In this document: positions 1-9,255 of the stretch, piece by piece
Layout: each line of letters begins with the position of its first letter
Numbering within the stretch: the first letter of the stretch is position 1
Assembly (NCBI GenBank): GCA_030057655.1
Contig: JASGUQ010000046.1
Span: 39,522-103,521 of the forward strand
Direction: 5' to 3'
Origin: Bacillota bacterium
Lineage (GTDB): Bacteria; Bacillota; Clostridia; Christensenellales; Aristaeellaceae
DNA length: 64,000 nt
Notes under the pieces: model-generated
What the model saw: only the letters and a program-made list of their open reading frames with translations
Databases searched by the model: none
Told to the model about the DNA's origin: nothing
Translations under genes and position numbers: made by a program

Positions 1-163
1 TGCGCCCGGTCTTGTCAGGTTTGCTTATTCAGATCCGCAGGACGGTCAGGATGTCTGCCTGGTCATGGAGATGATTTACCCGCTGGAAAGGGAGATGGAG
101 TTCACCCTCTACCGCACCTTCCTCAACAATTCTTTTGTTGTGTACAGCCACTCCATGGGCTAA
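1..163 (+). CDS. C-terminal end of an unrecognised protein (5' truncated by window edge)
   Basis: An open frame runs from base 2 to a TAA at 161-163 and gives the last 53 residues of a protein that starts outside the window. The visible part is acidic and hydrophobic with no motif I recognise; it ends in ...VVYSHSMG. Codon use resembles the neighbouring genes. It is followed by 71 bases without a clear terminator before tdh. No function is assigned. Confidence 0.5.
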   Translation, partial: APGLVRFAYSDPQDGQDVCLVMEMIYPLEREMEFTLYRTFLNNSFVVYSHSMG

Positions 164-234
164 GCCAAGCTTTAACAACTGTCAAATAGTCTGCCGCGCT
201 TGATACTGAATCGACCAAAATGGAGGTTGCTGCC

Positions 235-1272
235 ATGATGATGGATGCTTTGGTAAAAACTGCAGCCCAAAAGGGGCTGGTTCTGACCCGGGTGCCAAAG
301 CCTGCGCCCGGCCCCAATGAGGTTCTGATCAAGATTTTAAAGACTGCCATCTGCGGCACAGATCTGCACATTTACAACTGGGACGCCTGGAGCCAGAGCC
401 ACATCCATCCGCCCCTTGTTATCGGGCATGAGTATGTGGGCGAGATCGCCGCGATCGGCGACAATGTTGTACAGCATTTTGAGATCGGACAGACCGTTTC
501 GGGCGAAGGGCACCTGATCTGCGGCCAGTGCCGCAACTGCCGCGCCGGCCGCGGCCAGTGGTGCAAGTTCACCCAGGGGGTGGGCGTGAACCGCGATGGC
601 GCTTTCGCGCAGTACCTGTGTATCCCCGCTTCCAACTGCATTCCGATCAGCCCGGATCTGGACCGTGAGGTCGTTTCCTTTTTTGACGCCTTTGGCAACG
701 CCACCCACACCGCGCTGATGTTTGACGTGGTGGGGGAGGATGTCCTGATCACCGGCGCCGGCCCCATCGGCGTCATGGCGGCCGCGATCTGCATCCAAAA
801 CGGTGCGCGCAATGTCGTTTTAACCGACATCAAGGATTACCGCCTTGAACTTGCCCGGAAACTGGGCGTAAAAAACACGGTAAACACCATGAAGGAGTCC
901 CTGGAAGACAGGATGAAACCCCTTCACATGGTGGAAGGCTTTGACGTTGGCCTTGAGATGTCCGGCGCTGAATCTGCCTTAAAGCAGATGCTGGGCCTGA
1001 TGCGAAACGGCGGGCAGATTGCCATGCTGGGTCTTTTTGGCAAGCCGCTGACCCTGAACATGGATGACTTTATCTTCAAGGGCCTGACCCTGCAGGGCAT
1101 CTATGGCCGCAAGATGTATGAAACCTGGTATAAAATGACAGCTATGGTTCAGGCAGGGCTGGACTTGAAGCCGCTGATCACGCACCGTTTCCCGTACACG
1201 CGGTTTGAGGAAGCTTTTGAAATCATGAACACTGGTGAAAGCGGCAAGATCATCCTGGAATGGGCAGACTGA
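235..1272 (+). CDS. tdh: L-threonine 3-dehydrogenase, zinc-dependent MDR family
   Basis: Oxidises L-threonine to 2-amino-3-ketobutyrate with NAD+ in the cytoplasm. The 345-residue protein has the medium-chain dehydrogenase layout. Catalytic-zinc residues are Cys40 and His65-Glu66 (AICGTDLHIYNW, GHEYVGE). A structural-zinc cluster is Cys96, Cys99, Cys102 and Cys110. The Rossmann motif GAGPIG is at 174-179. The frame is open from an ATG at 220, but GGAGG at 222-226 lies 8 nt before the ATG at 235, so 235 is preferred; the protein then begins with three Met codons. kbl follows after 35 nt, the usual partner, so the pair should form the threonine-to-glycine pathway. The length is normal for the family. 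Confidence 0.95.
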   Translation: MMMDALVKTAAQKGLVLTRVPKPAPGPNEVLIKILKTAICGTDLHIYNWDAWSQSHIHPPLVIGHEYVGEIAAIGDNVVQHFEIGQTVSGEGHLICGQCRNCRAGRGQWCKFTQGVGVNRDGAFAQYLCIPASNCIPISPDLDREVVSFFDAFGNATHTALMFDVVGEDVLITGAGPIGVMAAAICIQNGARNVVLTDIKDYRLELARKLGVKNTVNTMKESLEDRMKPLHMVEGFDVGLEMSGAESALKQMLGLMRNGGQIAMLGLFGKPLTLNMDDFIFKGLTLQGIYGRKMYETWYKMTAMVQAGLDLKPLITHRFPYTRFEEAFEIMNTGESGKIILEWAD

Positions 1273-1307
1273 GCAAATCATAATCGTTTGGGAGGATTGA
1301 CACAGGT

Positions 1308-2489
1308 ATGAAAAAAGCGCTGAGCATTTACCAAACCCAATTGGACGAGATCCAAAAGGCCGGCACCTGGCGCGAGGAGCGCGTCATCACCAGCCCCATG
1401 AAGAGCGTGATCAACACCACAAAAAGCCGCGGTGTTCTAAACATGTGCGCCAACAACTACCTGGGCCTGTCCAATGACCGCCGCATCATCGCCGCCGCGC
1501 GTTCCGCCTATGATTCCTGGGGCTTTGGTTTGTCATCCGTCCGCTTTATCTGCGGCACCCAGTTGGTGCACAAGCAGTTGGAGCGCCGCCTGGCCTCTTT
1601 CCTGCAGATGGACGATGCCATCCTGTACTCCTCCTGCTTTGACGCCAACGGCGGTTTGTTTGAGACCCTGCTCACCGAGGAGGATACCGTCATTTCAGAC
1701 GAGCTGAACCACGCTTCCATCATCGACGGCATCCGGCTTTCAAAAGCCAGGCGTTTTCGCTACAAGAACAGCGACATGGAGGAGTTGGAGCGCCACCTGA
1801 TCGAATCGCAGGACAGCCGCATCCGCCTCATCGCCACTGACGGCGTGTTCAGCATGGACGGCTACCTGGCTAAACTGAACGAGATCTGCGACCTCGCGGA
1901 GAAATATGACGCTTTGGTCATGGTGGACGACAGCCACGCCACCGGTTTCATGGGGGAAACAGGCCGCGGCACACATGAGGCCTGCGGCGTGATGGGACGG
2001 GTGGACATCATCACCGGCACCTTTGGCAAAGCCCTGGGCGGCGCTTCCGGCGGCTTCACAGCCGCGCGCCAGCCCATTGTGGACATCCTGCGCCAGCGCT
2101 CCCGCCCCTACCTGTTCTCCAATTCCCTGGCGCCCTCCATCTGCGCCGCCACGCTCAAAGCCCTGGACCTTCTGGAGGCTTCCACCGTCCTTCGGGACAA
2201 GGTACACCAGAACGCGCATTACTTCCGCGAAAAGATGACTGCCCTGGGCTTTGACATGCTGCCCGGGCAGCACCCCATTGTTCCCGTCATGCTGTATGAC
2301 GCGCACAAAGCCCAGGAGATGGCAAAGCGCATGCTTGAACACGGCGTTTATGTCATCGCTTTCAGTTATCCTGTCGTGCCCATGGGCAAGGCCCGCATTC
2401 GCACCCAGATTTCCGCTGCCCACAGCCGGGAGGACCTGGATTTCGCGGTTGAGGCGTTTAGAAAAGTCAAAGAAGAAATGAACCTGTAA
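1308..2489 (+). CDS. kbl: Glycine C-acetyltransferase (2-amino-3-ketobutyrate CoA ligase)
   Basis: A PLP enzyme of the alpha-oxoamine synthase family that cleaves 2-amino-3-ketobutyrate with CoA to glycine and acetyl-CoA, completing the Tdh pathway. The 393-residue length is typical. Visible signatures are NNYLGLS near residue 50, the DDSHATG PLP-ring motif near 206-212, and the Schiff-base lysine Lys241 in [19 protein letters not shown] just upstream supports the ATG at 1308. The gene lies 35 nt after tdh and 31 nt before trpS, consistent with one transcript. Related 8-amino-7-oxononanoate synthases share the fold, but adjacency to tdh decides the call. Confidence 0.95.
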   Translation: MKKALSIYQTQLDEIQKAGTWREERVITSPMKSVINTTKSRGVLNMCANNYLGLSNDRRIIAAARSAYDSWGFGLSSVRFICGTQLVHKQLERRLASFLQMDDAILYSSCFDANGGLFETLLTEEDTVISDELNHASIIDGIRLSKARRFRYKNSDMEELERHLIESQDSRIRLIATDGVFSMDGYLAKLNEICDLAEKYDALVMVDDSHATGFMGETGRGTHEACGVMGRVDIITGTFGKALGGASGGFTAARQPIVDILRQRSRPYLFSNSLAPSICAATLKALDLLEASTVLRDKVHQNAHYFREKMTALGFDMLPGQHPIVPVMLYDAHKAQEMAKRMLEHGVYVIAFSYPVVPMGKARIRTQISAAHSREDLDFAVEAFRKVKEEMNL

Positions 2490-2520
2490 GCAAGCATCAA
2501 AAACTTTGAAAGGCGTTACC

Positions 2521-3525
2521 ATGAGCGATACTGCTAAAAAACCGATCCTGTTTTCCGGCATCCAGCCCTCCGGCCACATCACCCTGGGCAATTATATCGG
2601 CGCTTTGCGCAATTTTACCATTCTGGAAAGCGACTACAACTGCCTGTTTTCCATCGTGGACCTGCACGCGCTGACCGTGCGCCAGGATCCGGCCGGCCTG
2701 CGCCGCAAAACAGTCGAGTTGGCCGCCCTGTACATCGCGGCGGGCTTGAACCCTGAGGAGTCCATCATCTATTGCCAAAGCCATGTGCCCCAGCACGCGG
2801 AACTGGCATGGATTTTAAACTGTTTCACCTATATGGGCGAGTTGAACCGCATGACCCAGTTTAAGGACAAGGCCCAGAAGCACAAGGACAACATCAACGC
2901 CGGCCTTTACACCTATCCTGTCCTGATGGCGGCCGACATCCTGCTGTATCAGACAGACCTGGTGCCGGTTGGCGCTGATCAGAAACAGCACCTTGAGATC
3001 ACCCGCGACATCGCGGAGCGCGTGAACGCCATTCACAAGGGAGTGTTCAAGGTTCCGGAACCTTACATCCCCAAACAGACCGCCAAGATCATGAGCCTGA
3101 CGGAGCCGGAGCGCAAGATGTCCAAGTCCGATCCGGAGGACAGCTTCATCGCGCTCACAGACACCCCTGAAACCATCAGCCGCAAGTTCAGACGCGCGGT
3201 AACGGATTCTGACGGCGAGATTCGCTATGATCCTGAGAACAAGCCCGGGGTGTCCAACCTCCTCTCCATCCTGTCCACCCTGTCCGGTGAGGACATGGAC
3301 AGCCTGACTGCCAGGCTATCCGGCCAGGGCTACGGCAAGCTCAAGGATGAAACCGCGCAGGCGACGATTGAAACCCTGAAACCAATTCAGGAACGCTTCC
3401 ATCAACTGATGGCCGATAAGGATTATCTGGCGAAGGTGCTGACAGATAACGCCGAGCGCGCCCGGTACCTTGCCAACAAAACCCTGCGCAAGGTCTATAA
3501 AAAACTGGGCCTCTACCAGCCCTGA
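2521..3525 (+). CDS. trpS: Tryptophanyl-tRNA synthetase
   Basis: Charges tRNA-Trp. This 334-residue class I synthetase carries the HIGH-like motif PSGHITLGNY at about residues 16-25 and KMSKS at 199-203. The C-terminal half matches the tRNA-binding part of bacterial TrpRS (...RYLANKTLRKVYKKLGL). The frame is open from a TTG at 2506, but GAAAGG at 2508-2513 is a ribosome-binding site correctly spaced for the ATG at 2521, giving the usual short N-terminus MSDTAKKPILFSG. It follows kbl by 31 nt. No T-box or other tryptophan-specific leader is visible upstream, so expression probably follows tdh-kbl. Confidence 0.95.
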   Translation: MSDTAKKPILFSGIQPSGHITLGNYIGALRNFTILESDYNCLFSIVDLHALTVRQDPAGLRRKTVELAALYIAAGLNPEESIIYCQSHVPQHAELAWILNCFTYMGELNRMTQFKDKAQKHKDNINAGLYTYPVLMAADILLYQTDLVPVGADQKQHLEITRDIAERVNAIHKGVFKVPEPYIPKQTAKIMSLTEPERKMSKSDPEDSFIALTDTPETISRKFRRAVTDSDGEIRYDPENKPGVSNLLSILSTLSGEDMDSLTARLSGQGYGKLKDETAQATIETLKPIQERFHQLMADKDYLAKVLTDNAERARYLANKTLRKVYKKLGLYQP

Positions 3526-3535
3526 GGACAGAAAG

Positions 3536-4447
3536 ATGCGCACCCAGCCATTTCCTGGAACAACGCCTTACCAGCGCAGCCTCACCCTTTGGGAACCAAA
3601 GGGGAGTCCGAAGGCTGTGATCCTGATCTCCCACGGCATGGCCGAGCACATTGCCCGATATGACGCGCTGGGCCAACATCTTTCTGGCGAGGGTTTTCTG
3701 GTCGCGGGCTACAACCACCTGGGCCACGGCGAGGAAGCGCCAAAGCTTGGTTTTTTTGCAGAAGAGGATGGCTGGGGCAAGGTCGTTACGGACTTAAAAA
3801 CGGTCATGGACCATATCTCAAGCCTGGCCCCCGGGCGCAAACGCATCCTTCTGGGGCACAGCATGGGCAGTTTTCTGGCGCGGGAATACATCCTGCGTTA
3901 CCCTCAGGGGGCCGACGCGCTCATTCTTTCCGGCTCCGGCTGGCACCCGAAACCTCTTTGTGTTTTGGGAAAAAGCCTGGCCAGGATACCGCTTGCCTTA
4001 AACAAAGGGGAGAAGCCCTCCAAGTTCCTGGACAGCCTGGCTTTCTCCGCCAACAACAAACCTTTTAAAGCGCCGGGCGTACCAAAATGCGCCTGGCTGA
4101 GCCGGGATGAGGCCCAGGTCAAAAAATATGAGGACGATCCCTATTGCGGCTTTGTCTTCACCGCCTCGGGCTTTCATGACCTGTTTTCAGGCTTGAATGA
4201 GCTGACGAAAATGGACAGGCTTCAAATCATACCAAAGGATCTGCCCATTTATTTCATGTCCGGCAAAGATGACCCCGTTGGCAAAAAGGGGGCAGGCGTC
4301 AAAGCGCTGGAGGGGCAGTACCGCTCCGCGGGCTTGAAGAATGTCAGCGTGAACTTGTATGACGGGGCCCGGCATGAGTTGTTCAATGAGATCAACAGAA
4401 ATGAAGCCGTCAAAGACATGACGGACTGGATCAAACAGCATATTTAA
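3536..4447 (+). CDS. Alpha/beta hydrolase, monoacylglycerol lipase/lysophospholipase-like
   Basis: A 303-residue serine hydrolase of the Hydrolase_4 (lysophospholipase/monoglyceride lipase) type. The oxyanion region ISHGMAEHIARY lies near residue 30. The nucleophile elbow is GHSMG with Ser109. The acid is probably in GKDDPVG and the histidine in DGARHELFNE near the C-terminus, so the triad looks complete. No signal peptide is visible, so it is cytoplasmic. The frame extends upstream into trpS, but ATG at 3536, 10 nt past the trpS stop, gives the natural N-terminus MRTQPFPGTTPY. The true substrate (monoacylglycerol, lysophospholipid or another ester) cannot be read from sequence. Confidence 0.85.
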   Translation: MRTQPFPGTTPYQRSLTLWEPKGSPKAVILISHGMAEHIARYDALGQHLSGEGFLVAGYNHLGHGEEAPKLGFFAEEDGWGKVVTDLKTVMDHISSLAPGRKRILLGHSMGSFLAREYILRYPQGADALILSGSGWHPKPLCVLGKSLARIPLALNKGEKPSKFLDSLAFSANNKPFKAPGVPKCAWLSRDEAQVKKYEDDPYCGFVFTASGFHDLFSGLNELTKMDRLQIIPKDLPIYFMSGKDDPVGKKGAGVKALEGQYRSAGLKNVSVNLYDGARHELFNEINRNEAVKDMTDWIKQHI

Positions 4448-4463
4448 CAGGAGGAGAAAAGCG

Positions 4464-5417
4464 ATGCAGGCATTCAGCGGCGACATTACAAAAGTACACG
4501 GCATCAGGGTCGGCCAGATACAGAACGAAACGGCGCGCACCGGCGTTACCGTGGTGCTTGGCCCGCGCGAAGGCGCCATTTCAGGCGTCAGCGTGCGCGG
4601 CGCGGCGCCCGGGACCCGTGAAACAGATGTGCTGAAACCGGGCAACCTGGTGGATGTCGCGCACGCCATCGTGCTTTCAGGCGGCAGCGCTTTTGGCCTT
4701 GCCGCGGCTGACGGGGTCATGCGCTACCTGGCGCAGGCCGGAATCGGCATTGACATGGGCTTTGCCCGCGTGCCCATCGTGCCTGCGGCTGTTTTGTTTG
4801 ACCTGGGTGTGGGGGAATCGGAGTTCTACCCGGACGCGGCCATGGGCCGTGCGGCTGCCGCCGCAGCCAGCAAGGAGCTGCAGCAGGGCGCTTTTGGCGC
4901 GGGCTGCGGGTGCACCATCGGCAAATTGGTTCAAAACACGCTTCCCATGCAGGGCGGCATCGGCTCCGCGTCCATGACCCTGCCGGAGGGCGTCACCGTG
5001 GGCGCGCTTGTCGCGGTCAACGCGGTCGGGGATGTCTATCACCCGCAGACCGGGCAGTGCATCGCCAGCGCGCGGATGCCGGACGGCAGCCCGGTGATGG
5101 CCGACGGCCTGCTTTATGGCAGCAGCCCCATGCCCATGCAGATGCGCATTCCCGCTCCCGGCTCCAACACGACCATCGGTGTGGTTGCCGTGGATTGCAA
5201 GCTCACCAAGGAGGAAGCCGCCCGCCTGGCGGACGTTGCCCATGACGGCCTTGCCCGCACCATCCGCCCCTGTCACACGCAGATGGACGGGGATACGTTG
5301 TTCTCCATGGCGACAGCCAGGGTGCTGTCCGACATCAATTTTGTCAAGGTCTGCGCCGCGGCGCAGGAGGTGACCGCGCGCGCGGTCGCCAATGCCGTTT
5401 ACTTCGCACAAAAATGA
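4464..5417 (+). CDS. P1 (S58, DmpA-like) family peptidase
   Basis: This 317-residue protein belongs to the N-terminal-nucleophile P1 family, which includes L-aminopeptidase D-Ala-esterase/amidase DmpA. Family members are made as a single chain and cleave themselves. Family features are the N-terminal KVHGIRVGQI, the Gly/Ala-rich core LSGGSAFGLAAADGV and the C-terminal NTTIGVVAVD near 235-244, where a Thr/Ser after Asn normally becomes the nucleophile of the small chain. AGGAGGAG precedes the ATG. Its stop overlaps the acpS start (ATGA), so translation is coupled. The substrate is unknown; small N-terminal amino acids are usual for the family. Confidence 0.85.
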   Translation: MQAFSGDITKVHGIRVGQIQNETARTGVTVVLGPREGAISGVSVRGAAPGTRETDVLKPGNLVDVAHAIVLSGGSAFGLAAADGVMRYLAQAGIGIDMGFARVPIVPAAVLFDLGVGESEFYPDAAMGRAAAAAASKELQQGAFGAGCGCTIGKLVQNTLPMQGGIGSASMTLPEGVTVGALVAVNAVGDVYHPQTGQCIASARMPDGSPVMADGLLYGSSPMPMQMRIPAPGSNTTIGVVAVDCKLTKEEAARLADVAHDGLARTIRPCHTQMDGDTLFSMATARVLSDINFVKVCAAAQEVTARAVANAVYFAQK

Positions 5418-5785
5418 TCATCGGCGTTGGCACGGACCTGTGCCGGATCAGCCGCATGGACGACCTTCTCAATGACGGCGCTTTTTTGAAACGCTACTAT
5501 GATGAGGAGGAGCAGGCCTACATCCTCTCGCGCGGGAAGATGGCCGCCGCTTCCATGGCTTCGCATTTCGCTGCCAAGGAAGCCTTTTCAAAAGCTGTCG
5601 GCACCGGGTTTTACGGCATCAAGCCCCGGGACATCGGCATCCGTCACCGCGAAAACGGCGCGCCGTATTATGTTTTAAACGATACTGCGAAGATGATAGC
5701 TGAGCAGGCAGGTGTAAAACACGCGCACCTGAGCCTCTCACATGAGGGGGGACTGGCTGTCGCTTTCGCGGTTTTGGAGGGTTAA
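5414..5785 (+). CDS. acpS: Holo-[acyl-carrier-protein] synthase
   Basis: Transfers 4'-phosphopantetheine from CoA to acyl carrier protein, needed for fatty acid synthesis. At 123 residues it has the AcpS-type length. The magnesium ligands are visible: Asp8 in IIGVGTDL and a Glu in FAAKEAFSKA near residue 57. The ATG overlaps the previous stop by 4 nt (ATGA). The nnr start lies a few bases downstream; acpS-nnr adjacency is common in Bacillota. The call is secure from motif and size. Confidence 0.95.
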   Translation: MIIGVGTDLCRISRMDDLLNDGAFLKRYYDEEEQAYILSRGKMAAASMASHFAAKEAFSKAVGTGFYGIKPRDIGIRHRENGAPYYVLNDTAKMIAEQAGVKHAHLSLSHEGGLAVAFAVLEG

Positions 5786-5789
5786 GTCA

Positions 5790-7292
5790 GTGCAGTACAT
5801 TGTGATGCCGGATCAGATGCGCCTGATTGAGAAACAGGCTTTTGACCAGGGGGTTCCATCTCTTCTTTTGATGGAGAACGCGGCGCGCGCGGTGTTTGAC
5901 GCTTTTCAAAAGCGGGAAGGCGATGTGCGCGGAAAGTCCGCGCTTTTTCTGATTGGAGGAGGCAACAACGGCGGGGATGGCCTCGCGCTGGCGCGCCTGT
6001 TCGCGCTGTCAGGCGGCGATGCCCGCCTGATCCTGACCAGGGAACCCAAAACGCCAGACGCCAGAGCCAATTTTGCCTATGCGAAGGCGCTTGGCATTCC
6101 ATATATTCATTGGACAGAGCGCTCACACCCCGAGCGGCTTTTGCCGCGCACCGACTATATCTTTGACGCGGTCTTTGGCCTGGGCTTCAGGGGGGAACTC
6201 CCCCTTCTGGCTGCCAGGCTTTTTAAGGCTATAAAGGAATGGGATACGCCTGTCTATGCCTTGGATGTTCCAAGCGGCTTTGACAGTCTGACCGGGGAGC
6301 TTGCCCCCGGAACGCTGCCGGCTCTTGTCACCTATACCCTGGGGCATCTTAAAATCGGGCAATGCCTTACGCGCTTGCCTGCCGTCCTGGGCGAAGTGGA
6401 GGTTCTGCCCATCGGGCTCCCGGAAGACGCCTATCTGTCGCCCACCCTGTCTTCTCTCATCACCACCCTTGAGCCCGCTGACTTGCCTTCGCGCCTTCCA
6501 AAGCGCGCGTCAGATGCCCACAAAGGGGACGCGGGGCGGGTCCTGATGTACATGGGCAGCATGGGCATGGCGGGCGCGGCGGGTTTTGCCGCGCAGGCGG
6601 CCTTGGCCTGCCTGCGCTCGGGCGCGGGCCTGGTCACTGTTGTCTGCGAGATGGAAGTCATTCCGATTGTTCAAACCCTGGCGCCAAACGCCACCTGCCT
6701 GCCCATCTCAAAGGCCCTTAAATCCCGTCCTTCTTATGATGTCTTTGCCGTGGGGCCCGGCCTTTCGCAGTCAGACACAATTTTTGACAACATCCTTAAG
6801 CTCTGGAACCCGGACAAGCCCAGCGTCTGGGACGCGGACGCCCTCAACATGCTGGCCGAGCGGCCCATGAACCTGGGCAGCAGCGCGGTCCTGACCCCGC
6901 ACCCGGGGGAAGCCGCCCGGCTCTTGGGCATGTCCGCTCCTGATATTACCTTTGACCCGCTGGGCGCAGGCTTTGAACTGCAGCGGCGCTATGGCGGTAC
7001 GGTTGTCCTGAAAGACGCGCACACCTTAATCCGCGATGCTTCCCGCACCGCTGTCAACCTTGTCGGCTCCCCCGCCCTTGCCAAGGGAGGCTCAGGCGAC
7101 GCCCTGGCCGGCATCATCGCTGCTCTTCTTGCCCAAACCAGGGGAGAGGATCCCTTTGAGTCCGCCTGCACAGGCTGCCTCTGGCACGGCCTGGCCGGAC
7201 GCCGTGCGGAACAGAAACTGGGAACGCTCTCTCCCCTCACAGATGACGTGATCGCCTGCTTGGGCGAGGTCGCGCTGGAACCGGAGGGTTAA
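5790..7292 (+). CDS. nnr: Bifunctional NAD(P)H-hydrate epimerase / ADP-dependent NAD(P)HX dehydratase
   Basis: Repairs hydrated NADH and NADPH: the N-terminal YjeF domain epimerises the R form and the C-terminal ribokinase-like domain dehydrates the S form using ADP. The 500-residue protein shows GGGNNGGDGLALARL near residue 60 (epimerase). In the dehydratase half it shows KGDAGRVLMYMGS, LTPHPGEAARLLG and KGGSGDALAGII. The frame continues upstream over acpS, but GGAGG at 5776-5780 is spaced 9 nt from a GTG at 5790, giving the family-like start VQYIVMPDQMRLIE. The stop codon TAA shares its last base with a dispersed repeat, so the repeat sits directly at the gene end. Confidence 0.92.
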   Translation: MQYIVMPDQMRLIEKQAFDQGVPSLLLMENAARAVFDAFQKREGDVRGKSALFLIGGGNNGGDGLALARLFALSGGDARLILTREPKTPDARANFAYAKALGIPYIHWTERSHPERLLPRTDYIFDAVFGLGFRGELPLLAARLFKAIKEWDTPVYALDVPSGFDSLTGELAPGTLPALVTYTLGHLKIGQCLTRLPAVLGEVEVLPIGLPEDAYLSPTLSSLITTLEPADLPSRLPKRASDAHKGDAGRVLMYMGSMGMAGAAGFAAQAALACLRSGAGLVTVVCEMEVIPIVQTLAPNATCLPISKALKSRPSYDVFAVGPGLSQSDTIFDNILKLWNPDKPSVWDADALNMLAERPMNLGSSAVLTPHPGEAARLLGMSAPDITFDPLGAGFELQRRYGGTVVLKDAHTLIRDASRTAVNLVGSPALAKGGSGDALAGIIAALLAQTRGEDPFESACTGCLWHGLAGRRAEQKLGTLSPLTDDVIACLGEVALEPEG

Positions 7293-7453
7293 TACTGATT
7301 CCAATCTCTATCGCATCGTCGCGCCGGATCTTATGCCGCCCTGCTGCGTCAGTTAATCTCAACGCAACTCTCAGGCTACGCCTTCGGTTTCCTTCCTTGC
7401 AGGACGACATAATCCCTCGCCGCTTTGGATGCAATAAAGCTTTACATCAGTAT
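7292..7453 (+). repeat. MITE-like dispersed repeat, copy 1 (~162 bp)
   Basis: This copy is nearly identical in length and sequence to the segment at 9255-9414, in the same orientation. Both begin with ATACTGAT and end with its reverse complement ATCAGTAT, so the ends are inverted repeats. Both start on the last base of the TAA stop of the gene before. No coding capacity is convincing. The shape (short, terminal inverted repeats, intergenic, multicopy) fits a miniature inverted-repeat element, but no parent transposase is in view. Beyond the repeat, bases 7450-7462 match the tagmentation mosaic-end adapter, described under findings. Confidence 0.75.
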
Positions 7454-7542
7454 AAGAGACAGGGGTAAACCCGGTTTTTTGCAAGCTTTTCATTTCTGCT
7501 TCACTTCATTTTTACATACCTGGGCATTTAGGGGATAAATTT

Positions 7543-7551
7543 TGGTATACT
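7543..7551 (+). promoter_or_regulatory. Extended -10 promoter element for the 5'-nucleotidase gene
   Basis: TGGTATACT is an extended -10 hexamer, 49 nt before the start codon. No good -35 lies 17 nt upstream (GGCATT), which is typical of extended -10 promoters. The region 7454-7599 holds nothing else except the ribosome-binding site AAAAGGAG before the ATG at 7600. Confidence 0.5.
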
Positions 7552-7599
7552 TTATGTGTATGTGCAAGGCACAAATAAAATAAAAGGAGATAAAAGATC

Positions 7600-9255
7600 A
7601 TGAAAAGAATTCTTGCTGGAATACTGGCGCTGATCATGGTGCTTGGGCTTTCCGCCGCGGGCTTTGCCGAAGCGCCCAAGGGCAAGCTGGTCATTCTGCA
7701 CACCAACGACGTCCATGGCCGCGCTGTAGCGGATCCGGCCGGGAAGGTGCTTGGCTATGCGGCCATCGCCCAGTACAAAAAAGACCTTGAGGCGGCAGGC
7801 GACAGCGTCCTGCTGCTGGACGCGGGCGATGCCATCCAGGGCACGCCGCTTGTGAACCTGAGCATGGGCAAGACCGCCATCGAATTTATGAACGCTGCGG
7901 GCTATGACGCCATGACGCTTGGCAACCATGAGTTTGACTGGGGCCTGGACAATGCCAAACAGCTTGCGGGGCAGGCCAAGTTCCCCTTCCTTTCCGCCAA
8001 CATCATCAACCACCTGGAAGGCGACCTGACCTTTGCAGCCAACAAAATCTATGAAATGCCAAACGGCATGAAGGTGGGCGTCTTTGGCCTGACCACCCCT
8101 GAAACCATGACCAAGGCCCATCCGGACAAGGTAAAGGGCATTGATTTCCTTCAGGGAGAGGCCATGTACGAAGCAGCCCAAAAGCAGGTGGAAGAGCTAA
8201 AGGCGGCGGGCGCCGACATCATTGTGCTGCTCAGCCACCTGGGCATGGACGAGGAAAGCGCGCCCAACCGCAGCCAGGATGTGCTGGAAAAGGTAGCCGG
8301 CATTGACCTGCTGATCGACGGCCACAGCCACACCCTGATTGAAAAAGGCCAGATGGTGGGCGACACCCTGGTGGTCTCCACCGGCTCCTACGGCCAGAAC
8401 CTGGGCGTAGTGACCTATGACGGGGAAAAGTTCAAGGCCAGCCTGTTTTCAGGCCTTGGCAAGAGCGTTGTGATCGATTTGGAAGGCCTTCCTTACAGCG
8501 CGCTGCTGAGCGCCAAACTGGACAGCGAGGTAGCTGATCTTGTCAACAGCACCGACAAAGCCGTGAAGGAAGAACTGTCCAAGGTTTTTGCCAAGACGGA
8601 AGTTTTCCTCAACGGCGAGCGCGACCCGGGCAACCGCACCGAGGAAACCAACCTGGGCGACTTTGCCGCTGACGCCATCCTGTGGGCAGCCAAACAGGCG
8701 CTGGGCGACAAGGTGGTGGCTTCTCTCACCAACGGCGGCGGCATCAGGGCCAGCATCCAGGCGGGCGACATCACCATGAACGACATGAAAACCGTGTTCC
8801 CCTTTGGCAATGAAGTGAGCGTCCTTGAGGTGAAGGGATCAGAGCTGCTGGAGGCCCTTGAGGCTGCCACCAGCGCCGCGCCCAAGGCCCTCGGCGCCTT
8901 CCCCCAGGTGGCGGGCATCGTGTTCAGCGTTGACACCACCGTACCCTATGAAAACGGCGAGCAATACCCGGATTCCACCTACCATGCCCCTGCCAAGCCC
9001 GGCAGCCGCGTAAAGATCGAATCGGTGGGCGGCCAGCCCTTTGATCTGGAGGCGCTCTACCTGATCGCCACCAACGATTTCACCGCAGCCGGCGGCGACA
9101 CCTACTATGCCTTCCGCTATCCCAATGCCACCAGCGGCTACAAAACCGGCGTGGCGCTGGAAGACGCGCTGGTGAACTATGTCACCACGGTGCTGGGCGG
9201 CGTTGTTGGCCAGGACTATGCCGAGCCCCAGGGCAGGATCACGGTCATCAAATAA
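7600..9255 (+). CDS. Secreted 5'-nucleotidase / 2',3'-cyclic-nucleotide phosphodiesterase family protein
   Basis: A 551-residue UshA/YfkN-family enzyme that would release phosphate from extracellular nucleotides. Residues 1-23 form a signal peptide with a hydrophobic core and an Ala-x-Ala-like end (GFAEAP). The N-terminal metallophosphatase domain has ILHTNDVHGR, DAGDAIQGTPL, LGNHEFDWG and DGHSHT, all metal-ligand motifs. The C-terminal substrate domain has TNGGGIRA and a Phe/Gly-rich nucleoside-binding segment. No LPxTG anchor is seen, so it is probably released or held by charge. It has its own promoter and strong ribosome-binding site, and it is bracketed by two direct copies of the ~160 bp repeat. 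Confidence 0.9.
   Translation: MKRILAGILALIMVLGLSAAGFAEAPKGKLVILHTNDVHGRAVADPAGKVLGYAAIAQYKKDLEAAGDSVLLLDAGDAIQGTPLVNLSMGKTAIEFMNAAGYDAMTLGNHEFDWGLDNAKQLAGQAKFPFLSANIINHLEGDLTFAANKIYEMPNGMKVGVFGLTTPETMTKAHPDKVKGIDFLQGEAMYEAAQKQVEELKAAGADIIVLLSHLGMDEESAPNRSQDVLEKVAGIDLLIDGHSHTLIEKGQMVGDTLVVSTGSYGQNLGVVTYDGEKFKASLFSGLGKSVVIDLEGLPYSALLSAKLDSEVADLVNSTDKAVKEELSKVFAKTEVFLNGERDPGNRTEETNLGDFAADAILWAAKQALGDKVVASLTNGGGIRASIQAGDITMNDMKTVFPFGNEVSVLEVKGSELLEALEAATSAAPKALGAFPQVAGIVFSVDTTVPYENGEQYPDSTYHAPAKPGSRVKIESVGGQPFDLEALYLIATNDFTAAGGDTYYAFRYPNATSGYKTGVALEDALVNYVTTVLGGVVGQDYAEPQGRITVIK

Noticed and set aside
2497..2796. Minus-strand open frames opposite trpS and many other genes
   Set aside because: They mirror genes with strong family matches and have no ribosome-binding sites; typical shadows in GC-rich coding DNA.
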